Shown: positions 1 to 10,508, counted from the stretch's first letter. The stretch: 64,000 nt of DNA from RPQJ01 sp963754125 (GCA_963754125.1 CAVWEX010000002.1:248001-312000), one strand, 5' to 3'. The notes: generated by a model from the sequence alone, not told the origin. A program made the numbers and translations.

Positions 1-1
1 A

Positions 2-463
2 GCCCCGACCCGAAGCATCCTGCCGGACCCGAAGTTCAAAAGCGTGCTGCTCGCGAAGTTCATGAACATGGTCATGGAGAGCGGCAAGAAGTCGGTCGCC
101 GAGCAGATCGTCTACGGCGCCATCGACCGGATCTCGGAGCGCACGGGCCGCCAGCCGGACCAGGCGATCGAGCTGCTGACGCAGGCGCTCGACAACGTCA
201 AGCCCATGGTCGAGGTGAAATCCCGCCGGGTGGGCGGCGCCACCTACCAGGTGCCGATCGAAGTCCGCTCCACGCGCCGCCAGACGCTGGCAATGCGCTG
301 GCTGATCGACGCCGCCGCGGCGCGCAGCGAGAAATCGATGTCGCAGCGGCTCGCGGCCGAGTTGCTCGAGGCTTCCGAGAACCGCGGCGCCGCCGTGCGC
401 AAGCGCGAGGATACGCACCGCATGGCCGACGCCAACAAGGCATTCGCGCACTATCGCTGGTAA
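2..463 (+). CDS. rpsG: 30S ribosomal protein S7 (uS7), 5' end outside window
   Basis: Small-subunit protein uS7 binds the 3' domain of 16S rRNA and nucleates assembly of the 30S head. The frame is already open at base 2, so only the last 153 residues are visible. By comparison with the family, where ILPDP normally lies near residue 13, about seven N-terminal residues lie outside the window. ILPDPKF, LLAKFMNMVM and RRVGGATYQVP are family blocks. The GTG at 44 is internal, not the start. fusA follows after 39 bases, which is the usual str-operon order; rpsL is presumably just to the left. Confidence 0.95.
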   Translation, partial: APTRSILPDPKFKSVLLAKFMNMVMESGKKSVAEQIVYGAIDRISERTGRQPDQAIELLTQALDNVKPMVEVKSRRVGGATYQVPIEVRSTRRQTLAMRWLIDAAAARSEKSMSQRLAAELLEASENRGAAVRKREDTHRMADANKAFAHYRW

Positions 464-502
464 GGCCGACGCGCCCTGCCAGACCGCCAAAGGATCACTA
501 CT

Positions 503-2596
503 GTGCCACGCACCACTCCGATCGAGCGCTACCGAAACATCGGTATCTCGGCGCACATCGACGCCGGCAAGACCACGACGACCGAGCGCATCCTGTTTTA
601 CACCGGCGTCTCGCACAAGATCGGCGAGGTGCACGACGGCGCGGCGGTCATGGACTACATGGAGCAGGAGCAGGAGCGCGGCATCACGATCACCGCGGCG
701 GCCACCACGGCCTTCTGGAAGGGGATGGAAAACCAGTTCCCCGAGCACCGCTTCAACATCATCGACACGCCTGGGCACGTCGACTTCACGATCGAAGTGG
801 AGCGCAGCCTGCGCGTGCTCGACTCGGCCTGCGCCGTGTTCTGCGCCGTGAGCGGTGTGCAGCCTCAGTCCGAGACCGTCTGGCGCCAGATGAACAAGTA
901 CGGCGTGCCGCGCCTCGCGTTCGTCAACAAGATGGACCGCGCCGGCGCCAACTTCCTGCGCTGCGTCGAGCAGATCCGTACGCGCCTGCGCGGCAACCCC
1001 GTGCCGCTGCAGCTGCCGATCGGCGCCGAGGACAAGTTCGAAGGCGTGGTCGACCTGATCCAGATGAAGTCGATCTACTGGGACGACTCGACCGAGGGCA
1101 TGAAGTTCGAGTACCGCGACGTTCCGGCCGAAATGCTCGAGCAGTGCAAGGAATACCGCGAGAAGCTGGTCGAAGCCGCGGCCGAGGCCAACGACGACCT
1201 GATGCACAAGTACCTCGAGCACAGCGAACTCACCGTCGAGGAGATCAAGGCGGGGCTGCGCGCGCGCGCCATCCGCACCGAGATCTGCCTTGTGCAGTGC
1301 GGCACGGCCTTCAAGAACAAGGGCGTGCAGGCGATGCTCGATGCGGTCATCGAGTACATGCCGTCGCCGGCCGACGTGCCGCCGGTCAAGGGCATCGACG
1401 ACCGGGGCGCCGAGGCGACCCGCCCGGCCACGGACGAAGCCAAGTTTTCGGCGCTGGCGTTCAAGATCCTGAACGACCCGTTCGTCGGCAACCTGACGTT
1501 CTTCCGCGTCTATTCCGGCGTGCTCAATTCGGGCGACCAGGTGTTCGTGCCCGCCAAGAGCAAGAAGGAGCGCATCGGCCGCCTGCTTCAGATGCACGCC
1601 AACGAGCGCGAGGAAATCAAGGAAGTCCGCGCCGGCGACATCGCCGCGGCCGTGGGCCTGAAGGACGTCACGACGGGCGACACCCTGACCGACATCGACC
1701 ACCAGATCACGCTCGAGAAGATGGAGTTCCCCGAGCCCGTCATCTCGGTCGCCGTCGAGCCAAAGACCAAGAGCGACCAGGAGAAGATGGGCCTCGCCTT
1801 GCAGCGCCTCGCCAAGGAAGACCCGTCGTTCCGGGTCAGCACCGACCAGGAGTCGGGCCAGACCATCATCGCGGGCATGGGTGAACTGCACCTCGACATC
1901 ATCGTCGACCGCATGAAGCGCGAGTTCAAGGTCGAGGCGAACGTCGGCAAGCCGCAGGTCGCCTACCGCGAGACCATCCGCGGCTCCGTCGAGCAGGAAG
2001 GCAAGTTCGTGCGCCAGTCGGGCGGCCGCGGTCAGTACGGCCACGTGTGGCTCAAGATCGAGCCGCAGGAAGAAGGCAAGGGCTACGAGTTCGTCAACGG
2101 CGTCGTCGGCGGCGTCGTGCCGCGCGAGTACATCCCGGCCGTCGACAAGGGAGTGAAGGAAGCGCTCGAGGGCGGCGTGATCGCCGGCTACCCGGTCGTG
2201 GACGTGAAGGTCACGATCTTCGACGGCTCGTACCACGACGTCGACTCGAACGAAATGGCGTTCAAGATCGCGGGCTCGATGGCACTCAAGGACGGCGTGC
2301 GCAAGGCCAAGCCGGTGCTGCTCGAGCCGATCATGAAGGTCGAGGTCGTCACGCCGGAGGACTACTCGGGCGACGTGATCGGCGACCTCAACCGCCGGCG
2401 CGGCCAGATCCACGGCATGGACGACGGCCCGTCGGGCAAGGTCATCGTCGCCGAGGTGCCGCTCTCCGAGATGTTCGGCTATGCGACCTCGGTGCGCTCG
2501 ATGAGCCAGGGGCGCGCGACGTTCACCATGGAATTCTCGAAGTACATGGAAGTGCCGAACAACGTCGCCGAAGCCGTGCTCAAGAAGGCCAGCTGA
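503..2596 (+). CDS. fusA: Elongation factor G
   Basis: Translational GTPase that drives translocation of tRNA and mRNA on the ribosome and takes part in ribosome recycling. 697 residues, close to the family norm. The G1 loop AHIDAGKT is at residues 17-24, followed by switch region RGITI, G3 DTPGHVDF and G4 NKMD. Later domains include the GQYGHV segment of domain IV. The start is a GTG at 503 preceded by AAAGGA, which fits because MPRTTPIERYRNIGI matches the normal EF-G N terminus. It lies between rpsG and tuf in a str operon and is intact. Confidence 0.98.
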   Translation: MPRTTPIERYRNIGISAHIDAGKTTTTERILFYTGVSHKIGEVHDGAAVMDYMEQEQERGITITAAATTAFWKGMENQFPEHRFNIIDTPGHVDFTIEVERSLRVLDSACAVFCAVSGVQPQSETVWRQMNKYGVPRLAFVNKMDRAGANFLRCVEQIRTRLRGNPVPLQLPIGAEDKFEGVVDLIQMKSIYWDDSTEGMKFEYRDVPAEMLEQCKEYREKLVEAAAEANDDLMHKYLEHSELTVEEIKAGLRARAIRTEICLVQCGTAFKNKGVQAMLDAVIEYMPSPADVPPVKGIDDRGAEATRPATDEAKFSALAFKILNDPFVGNLTFFRVYSGVLNSGDQVFVPAKSKKERIGRLLQMHANEREEIKEVRAGDIAAAVGLKDVTTGDTLTDIDHQITLEKMEFPEPVISVAVEPKTKSDQEKMGLALQRLAKEDPSFRVSTDQESGQTIIAGMGELHLDIIVDRMKREFKVEANVGKPQVAYRETIRGSVEQEGKFVRQSGGRGQYGHVWLKIEPQEEGKGYEFVNGVVGGVVPREYIPAVDKGVKEALEGGVIAGYPVVDVKVTIFDGSYHDVDSNEMAFKIAGSMALKDGVRKAKPVLLEPIMKVEVVTPEDYSGDVIGDLNRRRGQIHGMDDGPSGKVIVAEVPLSEMFGYATSVRSMSQGRATFTMEFSKYMEVPNNVAEAVLKKAS

Positions 2597-2652
2597 GCGG
2601 CCTTCGCCGGTCGCTCGACATCCGTCACTAGAAGTTTTCAGAGGTAAGGGTC

Positions 2653-3843
<1,191 letters not shown>

Positions 3844-3848
3844 GCGCC

Positions 3849-4160
3849 ATGGCAAGACAGAACATCCGCATCCGTCTCAAGGCGTTCGATCATCGCCTCA
3901 TCGACAACTCCGCCCGCGAGATCGTCGAGACCGCCAAGCGCACCGGCGCGACCGTGCGCGGCCCGGTGCCCCTGCCCGTGAAGATGGAGCGCTTCACGGT
4001 GCTCGTCTCACCGCACGCGGACAAGGACGCCCGCGACCAGTACGAGCTGCGCACGCACAAGCGGCTGATGGACATCCTGAACCCGACGGACAAGACCGTC
4101 GATGCGTTGATGAAGCTCGAACTGCCTGCGGGCGTTGATGTCCAGATCAAGCTGAACTGA
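3849..4160 (+). CDS. rpsJ: 30S ribosomal protein S10 (uS10)
   Basis: Small-subunit protein of the 30S head, and in family knowledge also the NusE partner of NusB in antitermination. 103 residues, the same length as the E. coli protein. MARQNIRIRLKAFDH and PLPVKMERFTVL are diagnostic. ATG 3849 is chosen over the in-frame GTG at 3840, which overlaps the tuf stop, because it gives the family N terminus. In E. coli rpsJ is the first gene of the S10 operon. Here it lies 5 bases after tuf and is separated from rplC by 280 bases that contain a promoter, so it probably belongs to the str transcript. Confidence 0.97.
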   Translation: MARQNIRIRLKAFDHRLIDNSAREIVETAKRTGATVRGPVPLPVKMERFTVLVSPHADKDARDQYELRTHKRLMDILNPTDKTVDALMKLELPAGVDVQIKLN

Positions 4161-4234
4161 CTGGGGGCGGTCGCGGCGCCGGGCGAGTCCCGGGCCGCAT
4201 CGGGCCGTCCCCTGCTCCACGCAGAATTCAGCAC

Positions 4235-4262
4235 TTGCAAGAGCGGCCGCGGACGATATAAT
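4235..4262 (+). promoter_or_regulatory. Sigma-70-type promoter upstream of rplC
   Basis: TTGCAA (4235-4240) and a perfect TATAAT (4257-4262) are separated by 16 bases. This is the best -10 match noticed in the window. It points towards rplC and leaves an untranslated leader of about 170 bases, so the ribosomal operon from rplC onward can be transcribed independently of tuf-rpsJ. Found by inspection; no transcript data. Confidence 0.7.
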
Positions 4263-4440
4263 ACGCGGCTCCTTCTCGCCGAGGCCTGGCCGGGACAACC
4301 GGTACCGCTCGAGCGGCGCAGCCCGGAAGCCCCGTGGCCGCACCTCTCAGCCCCCTCGATGAGCGCCCGTCCGGAGTGACGGGCGATTGGTTTTCCAGTC
4401 CCGGCCAATCGCAGCCGGGGCGGTGTACGAGGACGAATCG
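4263..4440 (+). promoter_or_regulatory. Long mRNA leader of the rplC operon, candidate S10-type autoregulatory leader
   Basis: About 178 bases between the promoter and the rplC start contain no gene. The region is rich in self-complementary sequence: the 12-base palindrome CCGCTCGAGCGG and, near its end, a perfect 8-bp hairpin followed by a short T-rich run. In E. coli the comparable leader precedes rpsJ and mediates L4 control of transcription and translation. The position here, directly before rplC-rplD, suggests the same role. That is inference from location and structure, not from sequence identity to the E. coli leader. Confidence 0.5.
4364..4394 (+). terminator. Hairpin with trailing T run, possible attenuator in the rplC leader
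   Basis: CGCCCGTC (4364-4371) and GACGGGCG (4378-4385) pair perfectly around a six-base loop, followed by ATTGGTTTT. It ends 46 bases before the rplC start, so it could act as a regulated terminator or as a structure controlling translation initiation. Confidence 0.5.
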
Positions 4441-5118
4441 ATGACGATCGGTCTGATTGGCCGCAAGGCCGGCATGACGCGCGTCTTCACGGACGCGGGC
4501 GAATCGATCCCGGTGACGGTGATCGAGGCCCTGCCAAACCGCGTCACCCAGGTGAAGGCCGTCGAGAACGACGGTTACCGCGCCGTGCAGGTCGCCTTCG
4601 GCGACCGCAAGCCCTCGCGGCTCACGCGCCCGCTGGCCGGGCACTACGCAAAAGCCAAGGTCACTCCCGGCGAGTCGCTGGTCGAGTTCCGCCTCGCCGA
4701 CGGCGAGGGCGCCGACCTCGTGCCTGGCGTTGAGATCAAGGTCGACATGTTCACGGCCGGTCAGGTCGTCGACGTTGCCGGCACCACGATCGGCAAGGGC
4801 TTTGCGGGCACGATAAAGCGCCACAACTTCGCGGGCGGCCCGGCCTCCCACGGCGCGTCGCTGTTCCACCGCACGCCCGGTTCGATCGGCCAGCGCCAGA
4901 CGCCGGGCCGCGTGTTCCCGGGCAAGCGGATGTCGGGGCACATGGGCAACGTGCGTCGCACCATCGAGAACCTCCGGGTCATCGAGGTGGATTCGGCGCG
5001 TAACCTGCTGCTCGTCCGCGGCGCCGTGCCGGGTGCGGCCGGCGGCCAGGTCCTGGTGCGTCCTTCGGTCAAGGCCGCGCGTCGCGCCGGCCGAAAGACC
5101 CTGGCCCCGAGGAAGTAA
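4441..5118 (+). CDS. rplC: 50S ribosomal protein L3 (uL3)
   Basis: Early-assembling large-subunit protein next to the peptidyl transferase centre. 225 residues. The N-terminal IGLIGRKAGMTRVF and the central block around FAGGPASHGAS, GSIGQRQTPGRVFPGKRM are diagnostic. ATG 4441 gives the family N terminus; the frame is open further upstream but that would add residues no L3 has. First gene after the leader and promoter; rplD follows after 3 bases. Confidence 0.97.
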   Translation: MTIGLIGRKAGMTRVFTDAGESIPVTVIEALPNRVTQVKAVENDGYRAVQVAFGDRKPSRLTRPLAGHYAKAKVTPGESLVEFRLADGEGADLVPGVEIKVDMFTAGQVVDVAGTTIGKGFAGTIKRHNFAGGPASHGASLFHRTPGSIGQRQTPGRVFPGKRMSGHMGNVRRTIENLRVIEVDSARNLLLVRGAVPGAAGGQVLVRPSVKAARRAGRKTLAPRK

Positions 5119-5121
5119 GCC

Positions 5122-5739
5122 ATGGCCACACAGCTCAAGATCGTCAGCGGCGCCGCCGGGGCCAGCCTCGACGTCTCCGAGAAGGCCTTCGGCCGCGAGT
5201 TCAACGAGGCGCTGGTCCACCAGGTCCTGACCGCCTACATGGCGGCGGGCCGTGCCGGCACCAAGCGCCAGAAGAGCCGCGCCGAGGTCCGGGGCGGCGG
5301 CATCAAGCCCTGGAAGCAGAAGGGTGGCGGTCGTGCCCGTGCGGGCAGCATCCGCAGCCCGATCTGGGTCGGTGGCGGACGTGCCTTCGCTGCGCGCCCG
5401 CGCGACTACTCGCAGAAGGTCAATCGCAAGATGTACCAGGGCGCGATGCGCGCGATGCTCTCCGAGCTCGCCCGTCTGGAACGCCTGATGGTGGTCGAGA
5501 CGCTCGAGCTCGAGGCGCCGAAGACGCGCCTGCTCGCGGCGAAGCTCAAGGAGCTCGGCCTCGACAACGTGCTGATCCTGGTCGAGGCTCACGACGAGAA
5601 GCTCGACCTGGCGTCGCGGAACCTGATCGGCGTGTCGGTGCTGCCGGTCGCGGCGCTCGACCCGCGCAGCCTTCTGAGCCACGACCACGTGCTCGCGACC
5701 GTCGGTGCGGTGCGAATGCTCGAGGAGAAGCTGTCATGA
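5122..5739 (+). CDS. rplD: 50S ribosomal protein L4 (uL4)
   Basis: Large-subunit protein whose extended loop lines the exit tunnel; in E. coli it also represses its own operon through the S10 leader. 205 residues with the loop segment GGGIKPWKQKGGGRARAGSI and the C-terminal block DNVLILVE. It starts 3 bases after the rplC stop and its stop overlaps the rplW start by 4 bases (ATGA), indicating translational coupling. It is the natural candidate for the ligand of the leader upstream of rplC. Confidence 0.97.
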   Translation: MATQLKIVSGAAGASLDVSEKAFGREFNEALVHQVLTAYMAAGRAGTKRQKSRAEVRGGGIKPWKQKGGGRARAGSIRSPIWVGGGRAFAARPRDYSQKVNRKMYQGAMRAMLSELARLERLMVVETLELEAPKTRLLAAKLKELGLDNVLILVEAHDEKLDLASRNLIGVSVLPVAALDPRSLLSHDHVLATVGAVRMLEEKLS

Positions 5740-6038
5740 GCAGCCCGGAAAGACTGATGACCGTGCTGGTCGCTCCGCACGTCTCCGAGAAGAGCGCGCG
5801 CGTCGCCGAGCAGGGAAACCAGGTGGTGTTCCGCGTTCGCCGCGACGCCTCCAAGCCCGAGATCAAGGCGGCCGTCGAGCTGATGTTCGAAGTGAAGGTG
5901 GACGCCGTCCGCGTCGTCAACGTCGCCGGCAAGGCCAAGCGCTTCGGCGGACGTCCGGGGCGGCGCTCGGATTTCAAGAAGGCCTACGTCAGCCTGGCCG
6001 AAGGCCAGACGATCGATTTCGCCGGCGTCGAGAAGTGA
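5736..6038 (+). CDS. rplW: 50S ribosomal protein L23 (uL23)
   Basis: Exit-tunnel rim protein that serves as docking site for trigger factor and SRP. 100 residues, normal length. It contains VAPHVSEKSARVAE and the tail GRPGRRSDFKKAYVSLAEGQ. ATG 5736 overlaps the rplD stop in ATGA. Confidence 0.96.
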   Translation: MSSPERLMTVLVAPHVSEKSARVAEQGNQVVFRVRRDASKPEIKAAVELMFEVKVDAVRVVNVAGKAKRFGGRPGRRSDFKKAYVSLAEGQTIDFAGVEK

Positions 6039-6066
6039 CGCGGCCAACCTGACGGAAGACTGAAAG

Positions 6067-6891
<825 letters not shown>

Positions 6892-6910
6892 TCCTGAAGA
6901 GGAGCTTCCC

Positions 6911-7186
6911 GTGCCCCGTTCAGTCAAGAAAGGCCCGTTCGTCGACCTGCACCTCGCCAAGAAGGTGCAGATCGCGGCGGAAAAGAACGACCGCCGTCCG
7001 ATCAAGACGTGGTCGCGGCGCTCCATGGTGCTGCCGGACATGGTCGGTCTCACGATCGCCGTGCACAACGGCAAGCAGCACATCCCGGTGCTCGTGTCCG
7101 AGAACATGGTCGGCCACAAGCTCGGCGAGTTCTCCCCGACCCGCACCTTCAAGGGGCATTCGGGCGACAAGAAGTCCGGGAGCTGA
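6911..7186 (+). CDS. rpsS: 30S ribosomal protein S19 (uS19)
   Basis: Head protein that contacts the A-site finger of the large subunit and works with S13. 91 residues; PRSVKKGPFVD, SRRSMVLPDMVG and LGEFSPTRTFKGH are family blocks. The start is GTG 6911 behind an AGAGGAG ribosome site. rplV follows after 3 bases. Confidence 0.97.
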   Translation: MPRSVKKGPFVDLHLAKKVQIAAEKNDRRPIKTWSRRSMVLPDMVGLTIAVHNGKQHIPVLVSENMVGHKLGEFSPTRTFKGHSGDKKSGS

Positions 7187-7189
7187 GCC

Positions 7190-7531
7190 ATGGAAGTCGC
7201 TGCCAAGCTCAAGTACGCGCGCATCTCGCCGCAGAAGTGCCGCCTCGTGGCCGACATGGTCCGTGGCCGGCCGGTGGGCCAGGCCCTCGCGACGCTGCGG
7301 TTCACCCCGAAGAAGGGTGCCCGCATCGTGCTGAAGGTCCTCGAGTCGGCGATCGCGAATGCGGAGAACAACCACAACGCGGACATCGACGTGCTGAAGG
7401 TCGCCCGCATCGAGGTGGACGAGGCGCCGACGTTCAAGCGCTTCCACGCCCGGGCGAAGGGCCGCGGCAACCGCATCGTCAAGCGCAACAGCCACATCAC
7501 GATCCTCGTCGGCGACGGCCGCAAGGACTGA
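7190..7531 (+). CDS. rplV: 50S ribosomal protein L22 (uL22)
   Basis: Tunnel-lining large-subunit protein that touches all 23S rRNA domains; its hairpin is a known macrolide-resistance site. 113 residues, with ARISPQKCRLVADMVRG at the start and the hairpin region FKRFHARAKGRGNRIVKR near the end. Intact, between rpsS and rpsC. Confidence 0.97.
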   Translation: MEVAAKLKYARISPQKCRLVADMVRGRPVGQALATLRFTPKKGARIVLKVLESAIANAENNHNADIDVLKVARIEVDEAPTFKRFHARAKGRGNRIVKRNSHITILVGDGRKD

Positions 7532-7545
7532 GGAGAGCACGCTCC

Positions 7546-8250
7546 ATGGGTCAGAAGGTCAATCCGGTCGGCATCCGCCTCGGCATCACCCGTGACTGGA
7601 CGTCGAAGTGGTACGCGAACACCCGTTCGTTCCCGGCCTACATCTACCAGGACTGGCAGGTACGCGAGTTCCTGAAGAAGAGGCTGTCCGAGGCCTCGGT
7701 GAGCCGCATTCACATCGAGCGGGCTGCGCGCAAAGCGAACATCACGATCAACACGGCCCGTCCCGGCGTGGTGATCGGCAAGAAGGGTGAGGACATCGAG
7801 CGGCTGCGCCTCGAGGTTGCGAAGCTGATGGGCATGGCCGTCACCGACGTGCGGCTCAACATCGCCGAGATCCGCAAGCCCGAGGTGGACGCGCAGCTCG
7901 TCGCCGAGGGTATTGCCCAGCAGATCGAGCGGCGCGTCATGTTCCGCCGCGCCATGAAGCGCGCCGTGATGAACACGATGCGCAGCGGCGCGCTGGGCGT
8001 AAAGGTGCGCGTCTCCGGGCGCCTCAACGGGTCGGAGATCGCCCGCACGGAGTCGTCGCGCGAGGGCCGCGTCCCGTTGCACACGTTCCGGGCCGAGATC
8101 GACTACGGGCTGGCCGAGGCGCGCACGACCTACGGCGTGATCGGCGTGAAGGTCTGGATTTTCAAGGGCGAGGTGTTCGATCAGCCGGAGGCAGTGGCGC
8201 CGGTCGAGACGACGGAGCCTGCCGCGCCCGCTCAGGAGCAGCCGGCCTGA
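7546..8250 (+). CDS. rpsC: 30S ribosomal protein S3 (uS3)
   Basis: Forms part of the mRNA entry channel. 234 residues: an N-terminal domain starting MGQKVNPVGIRLG, a KH domain with the GKKG loop at about residue 80, and a C-terminal domain. The last 22 residues form an Ala/Pro/Glu-rich tail (from QPEAVAPVETT), a variable feature in this family. ATG 7546 gives the family N terminus; the frame is open upstream only by chance. Confidence 0.97.
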   Translation: MGQKVNPVGIRLGITRDWTSKWYANTRSFPAYIYQDWQVREFLKKRLSEASVSRIHIERAARKANITINTARPGVVIGKKGEDIERLRLEVAKLMGMAVTDVRLNIAEIRKPEVDAQLVAEGIAQQIERRVMFRRAMKRAVMNTMRSGALGVKVRVSGRLNGSEIARTESSREGRVPLHTFRAEIDYGLAEARTTYGVIGVKVWIFKGEVFDQPEAVAPVETTEPAAPAQEQPA

Positions 8251-8285
8251 GGCCGCGCAGCTGAGCGCCCGACGGAGACACCGCC

Positions 8286-8699
8286 ATGATGCAACCCAAG
8301 CGAACCAAGTTCCGCAAGCAGTTCAAGGGCCGCAATGCCGGCCTTGCCCAGCGCGGCAGCACCGTCGCCTTCGGCGACTACGGGCTGAAGGCCACGAGCC
8401 GGGCGCGGATGACGGCCCGTGAGATCGAGGCCGCGCGCCGCGCCATGACGCGCTACGTGAAGCGCGGCGGCCAGGTCTGGATCCGGGTGTTCCCGGACGT
8501 GCCGATCACCAAGAAGCCCCTCGAGGTCCGCATGGGCTCCGGCAAGGGCAACGTCGAGTACTACGTCGCGCGCGTGCAGCCCGGCAAGGTGCTCTTCGAG
8601 ATGGAAGGCGTCACCGAGGACATCGCGCGCGAGGCGTTCCGCCTTGCCGCATCCAAGCTCTCGGTCGACACGTTGTTCGTCAAACGGCAGGTCCGCTGA
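8286..8699 (+). CDS. rplP: 50S ribosomal protein L16 (uL16)
   Basis: Large-subunit protein near the A site, required for tRNA accommodation. 137 residues. MMQPKRTKFRKQFKGRN matches the E. coli MLQPKRTKFRK start residue for residue, so the first of two adjacent ATG codons is preferred. The stop overlaps the rpmC ATG by one base (TGATG). Confidence 0.97.
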   Translation: MMQPKRTKFRKQFKGRNAGLAQRGSTVAFGDYGLKATSRARMTAREIEAARRAMTRYVKRGGQVWIRVFPDVPITKKPLEVRMGSGKGNVEYYVARVQPGKVLFEMEGVTEDIAREAFRLAASKLSVDTLFVKRQVR

Positions 8700-8911
8700 T
8701 GAAAGCGAGCGAACTCAGGCAGAAAGGCGCCGGCGAGCTTCGGGAGGAACTCCTCAAGCTGCGACGGGAACAGTTCAACCTGCGGATGGCGCAGGCGACC
8801 GGCCAGGCCGTCAAGACCGACCAGGCGGGGAAGGTGCGCCGCAACATCGCGCGCGTGAAGACGGTGCTCGGCGAGCAGTCCCGGGCCGAAGGCAACAAAG
8901 GTAGCAAGTGA
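8699..8911 (+). CDS. rpmC: 50S ribosomal protein L29 (uL29)
   Basis: Small helical protein at the tunnel exit beside L23. 70 residues; KASELRQKGAGELREELLKLRREQFNLRMA is the expected helical hairpin, with ArgLeu-rich repeats. It is translationally coupled to both neighbours: ATG overlaps the rplP stop and its own stop overlaps the rpsQ start. Confidence 0.96.
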   Translation: MKASELRQKGAGELREELLKLRREQFNLRMAQATGQAVKTDQAGKVRRNIARVKTVLGEQSRAEGNKGSK

Positions 8912-9195
8912 TGACCGAGCAAGCCGTCGAGACGACCGCCGAGGTCGTGAAGCGCACCCTGACCGGGCGGGTCGTCAGCAGCAAGATGCAGAAGACGATC
9001 ACCGTCTCCGTCGAGCGCCTCGTCAAGCACCCGAAGTACTCGAAGTACGTCCGGCGCACGACCAAGCTGCTCGCCCACGACGAGCACGGCGAAGGCCGCG
9101 AGGGCGACCTCGTCGACATCGCCGAGTGCCGCCGGTTGTCGAGTCGCAAGGCCTGGCGCCTGGTGCGCGTCGTCAAGCGCGCCGAACAGGCCTGA
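8911..9195 (+). CDS. rpsQ: 30S ribosomal protein S17 (uS17)
   Basis: OB-fold protein binding the 5' domain of 16S rRNA. 94 residues, slightly longer than E. coli because of an extended start (about 12 extra residues before LTGRVVSSKMQKT). ATG 8911 shares a base with the rpmC stop; an in-frame GTG at 8908 is possible but less likely. It closes the S10-type gene block. Confidence 0.95.
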   Translation: MTEQAVETTAEVVKRTLTGRVVSSKMQKTITVSVERLVKHPKYSKYVRRTTKLLAHDEHGEGREGDLVDIAECRRLSSRKAWRLVRVVKRAEQA

Positions 9196-9218
9196 GCCGG
9201 ATCCGAAGGAGCGCAACC

Positions 9219-9587
9219 ATGATTCAGATGCGAACGATGCTGCAGGCCGCCGACAACAGCGGCGCCAAGAGCCTCATGTGCATCAAGGTGCTTGGCGGCT
9301 CGAAGCGCCGTTACGCCACCGTCGGCGACGTGATCAAGGTGAGCGTCAAGGACGCGATCCCGCGCGGCAAGGTCAAGAAGGGCGAGGTCTACGACGCCGT
9401 CGTCGTGCGCACGGCCTTCGGCGTGCGCCGGCCCGACGGCTCGCTGATCCGCTTCGACGGCAACGCGGCCGTGCTGCTCACGAACAAGCTCGAGCCGATC
9501 GGCACCCGCATCTTCGGGCCCGTCACGCGCGAGCTGCGTACGTCGCAGTTCATGAAGATCATCTCGCTCGCGCCCGAAGTGCTCTGA
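9219..9587 (+). CDS. rplN: 50S ribosomal protein L14 (uL14)
   Basis: Large-subunit protein of the intersubunit face; in family knowledge the binding site of the silencing factor RsfS, which is also encoded in this window. 122 residues, exactly as expected, with MIQMRTMLQAADNSGAK at the start. ATG 9219 follows an AAGGAG ribosome site. First gene of the spc block, 23 bases after rpsQ. Confidence 0.97.
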   Translation: MIQMRTMLQAADNSGAKSLMCIKVLGGSKRRYATVGDVIKVSVKDAIPRGKVKKGEVYDAVVVRTAFGVRRPDGSLIRFDGNAAVLLTNKLEPIGTRIFGPVTRELRTSQFMKIISLAPEVL

Positions 9588-9620
9588 GCACCGGCCGCAG
9601 CGAAGTTCGAGGAACGAGGC

Positions 9621-9938
9621 ATGAACAAGATCCGCAAGGGCGACGAGGTGGTCGTGATCACCGGCCGCGACAAGGGCCGGCGCGGCACCGTCATCAAGGT
9701 GCTGCCGAACGAACGGCTGCTCGTCGAGAACGTGAACATGGTCAAGCGCCACACGCGCCCCAACCCGCAGCGCGGGATCCAGGGCGGCATCGTCGAGAAG
9801 GAGGCTTCGCTGCACCGCTCGAACGTGATGCTGTGGAACCCCGTTGCGAAGCGGGGTGACCGCGTGGGCATCCGCGCGCTGGCCGACGGCCGGCTCGTGC
9901 GTTTCTTCAAGTCCAACGACGAAGTCGTGGACGCCTGA
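9621..9938 (+). CDS. rplX: 50S ribosomal protein L24 (uL24)
   Basis: Assembly initiator of the 50S subunit. 105 residues with a KOW motif near the N terminus (KGDEVVVITGRDKGRRGTVIK) and the HTRPN segment that follows. Preceded by CGAGGAACGAGG and in the standard position after rplN. Confidence 0.97.
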   Translation: MNKIRKGDEVVVITGRDKGRRGTVIKVLPNERLLVENVNMVKRHTRPNPQRGIQGGIVEKEASLHRSNVMLWNPVAKRGDRVGIRALADGRLVRFFKSNDEVVDA

Positions 9939-9958
9939 TCGGGCGAGGGTGTCGGAAG

Positions 9959-10498
9959 ATGGCAAGACTCCAGAAAATGTACCGGGACGCGATCGTGCCC
10001 GAGCTCATGAAGAGCCTCGGGTTCGAGAACCCGATGCAGGTCCCGAAGATCACTCGCATCACGGTCAACATGGGCGTGGGTGAGGCGGTCGCCGACAAGA
10101 AGGCGATGGACGGCGCGGTGGGCGACCTGGCGGCGATCACCGGCCAGAAGCCTCTGGTCACCAAGTCGCGCATGTCGATCGCGTCGTTCAAGCTGCGTGC
10201 CGGGGTGCCGGTGGGCGCCAAGGTCACGTTGCGCGGCGCGCGCATGTACGAGTTCCTCGACCGGCTGATCAACGTGGCCATGCCGCGAATCCGCGACTTC
10301 CGCGGCGTGTCGGCGCGCTCGTTCGACGGGCGCGGCAACTACAGCTTCGGCGTGAAGGAACAGATCATCTTCCCCGAGATCGCCTACGACAAGATCGACG
10401 CGATCCGCGGGATGGACATCACGATCACCACCACGGCGCGGGACGACCGTGAGGGTCGGGCGCTGCTCGATTCCTTCAACTTCCCGTTCCGCAAGTAA
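9959..10498 (+). CDS. rplE: 50S ribosomal protein L5 (uL5)
   Basis: Central-protuberance protein that binds 5S rRNA. 179 residues, exactly the E. coli length. The MARLQKMYRDAIVPELM start and the central RGARMYEFLDRLI and C-terminal PEIAYDKIDAIRGMDI blocks are diagnostic. Confidence 0.97.
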   Translation: MARLQKMYRDAIVPELMKSLGFENPMQVPKITRITVNMGVGEAVADKKAMDGAVGDLAAITGQKPLVTKSRMSIASFKLRAGVPVGAKVTLRGARMYEFLDRLINVAMPRIRDFRGVSARSFDGRGNYSFGVKEQIIFPEIAYDKIDAIRGMDITITTTARDDREGRALLDSFNFPFRK

Positions 10499-10508
10499 GG
10501 ACTGGCAA

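Noticed and set aside
4228..5688. Open frame of nearly 490 codons on the - strand opposite rplC-rplD
   Set aside because: Antisense shadow; the + strand genes are beyond doubt.
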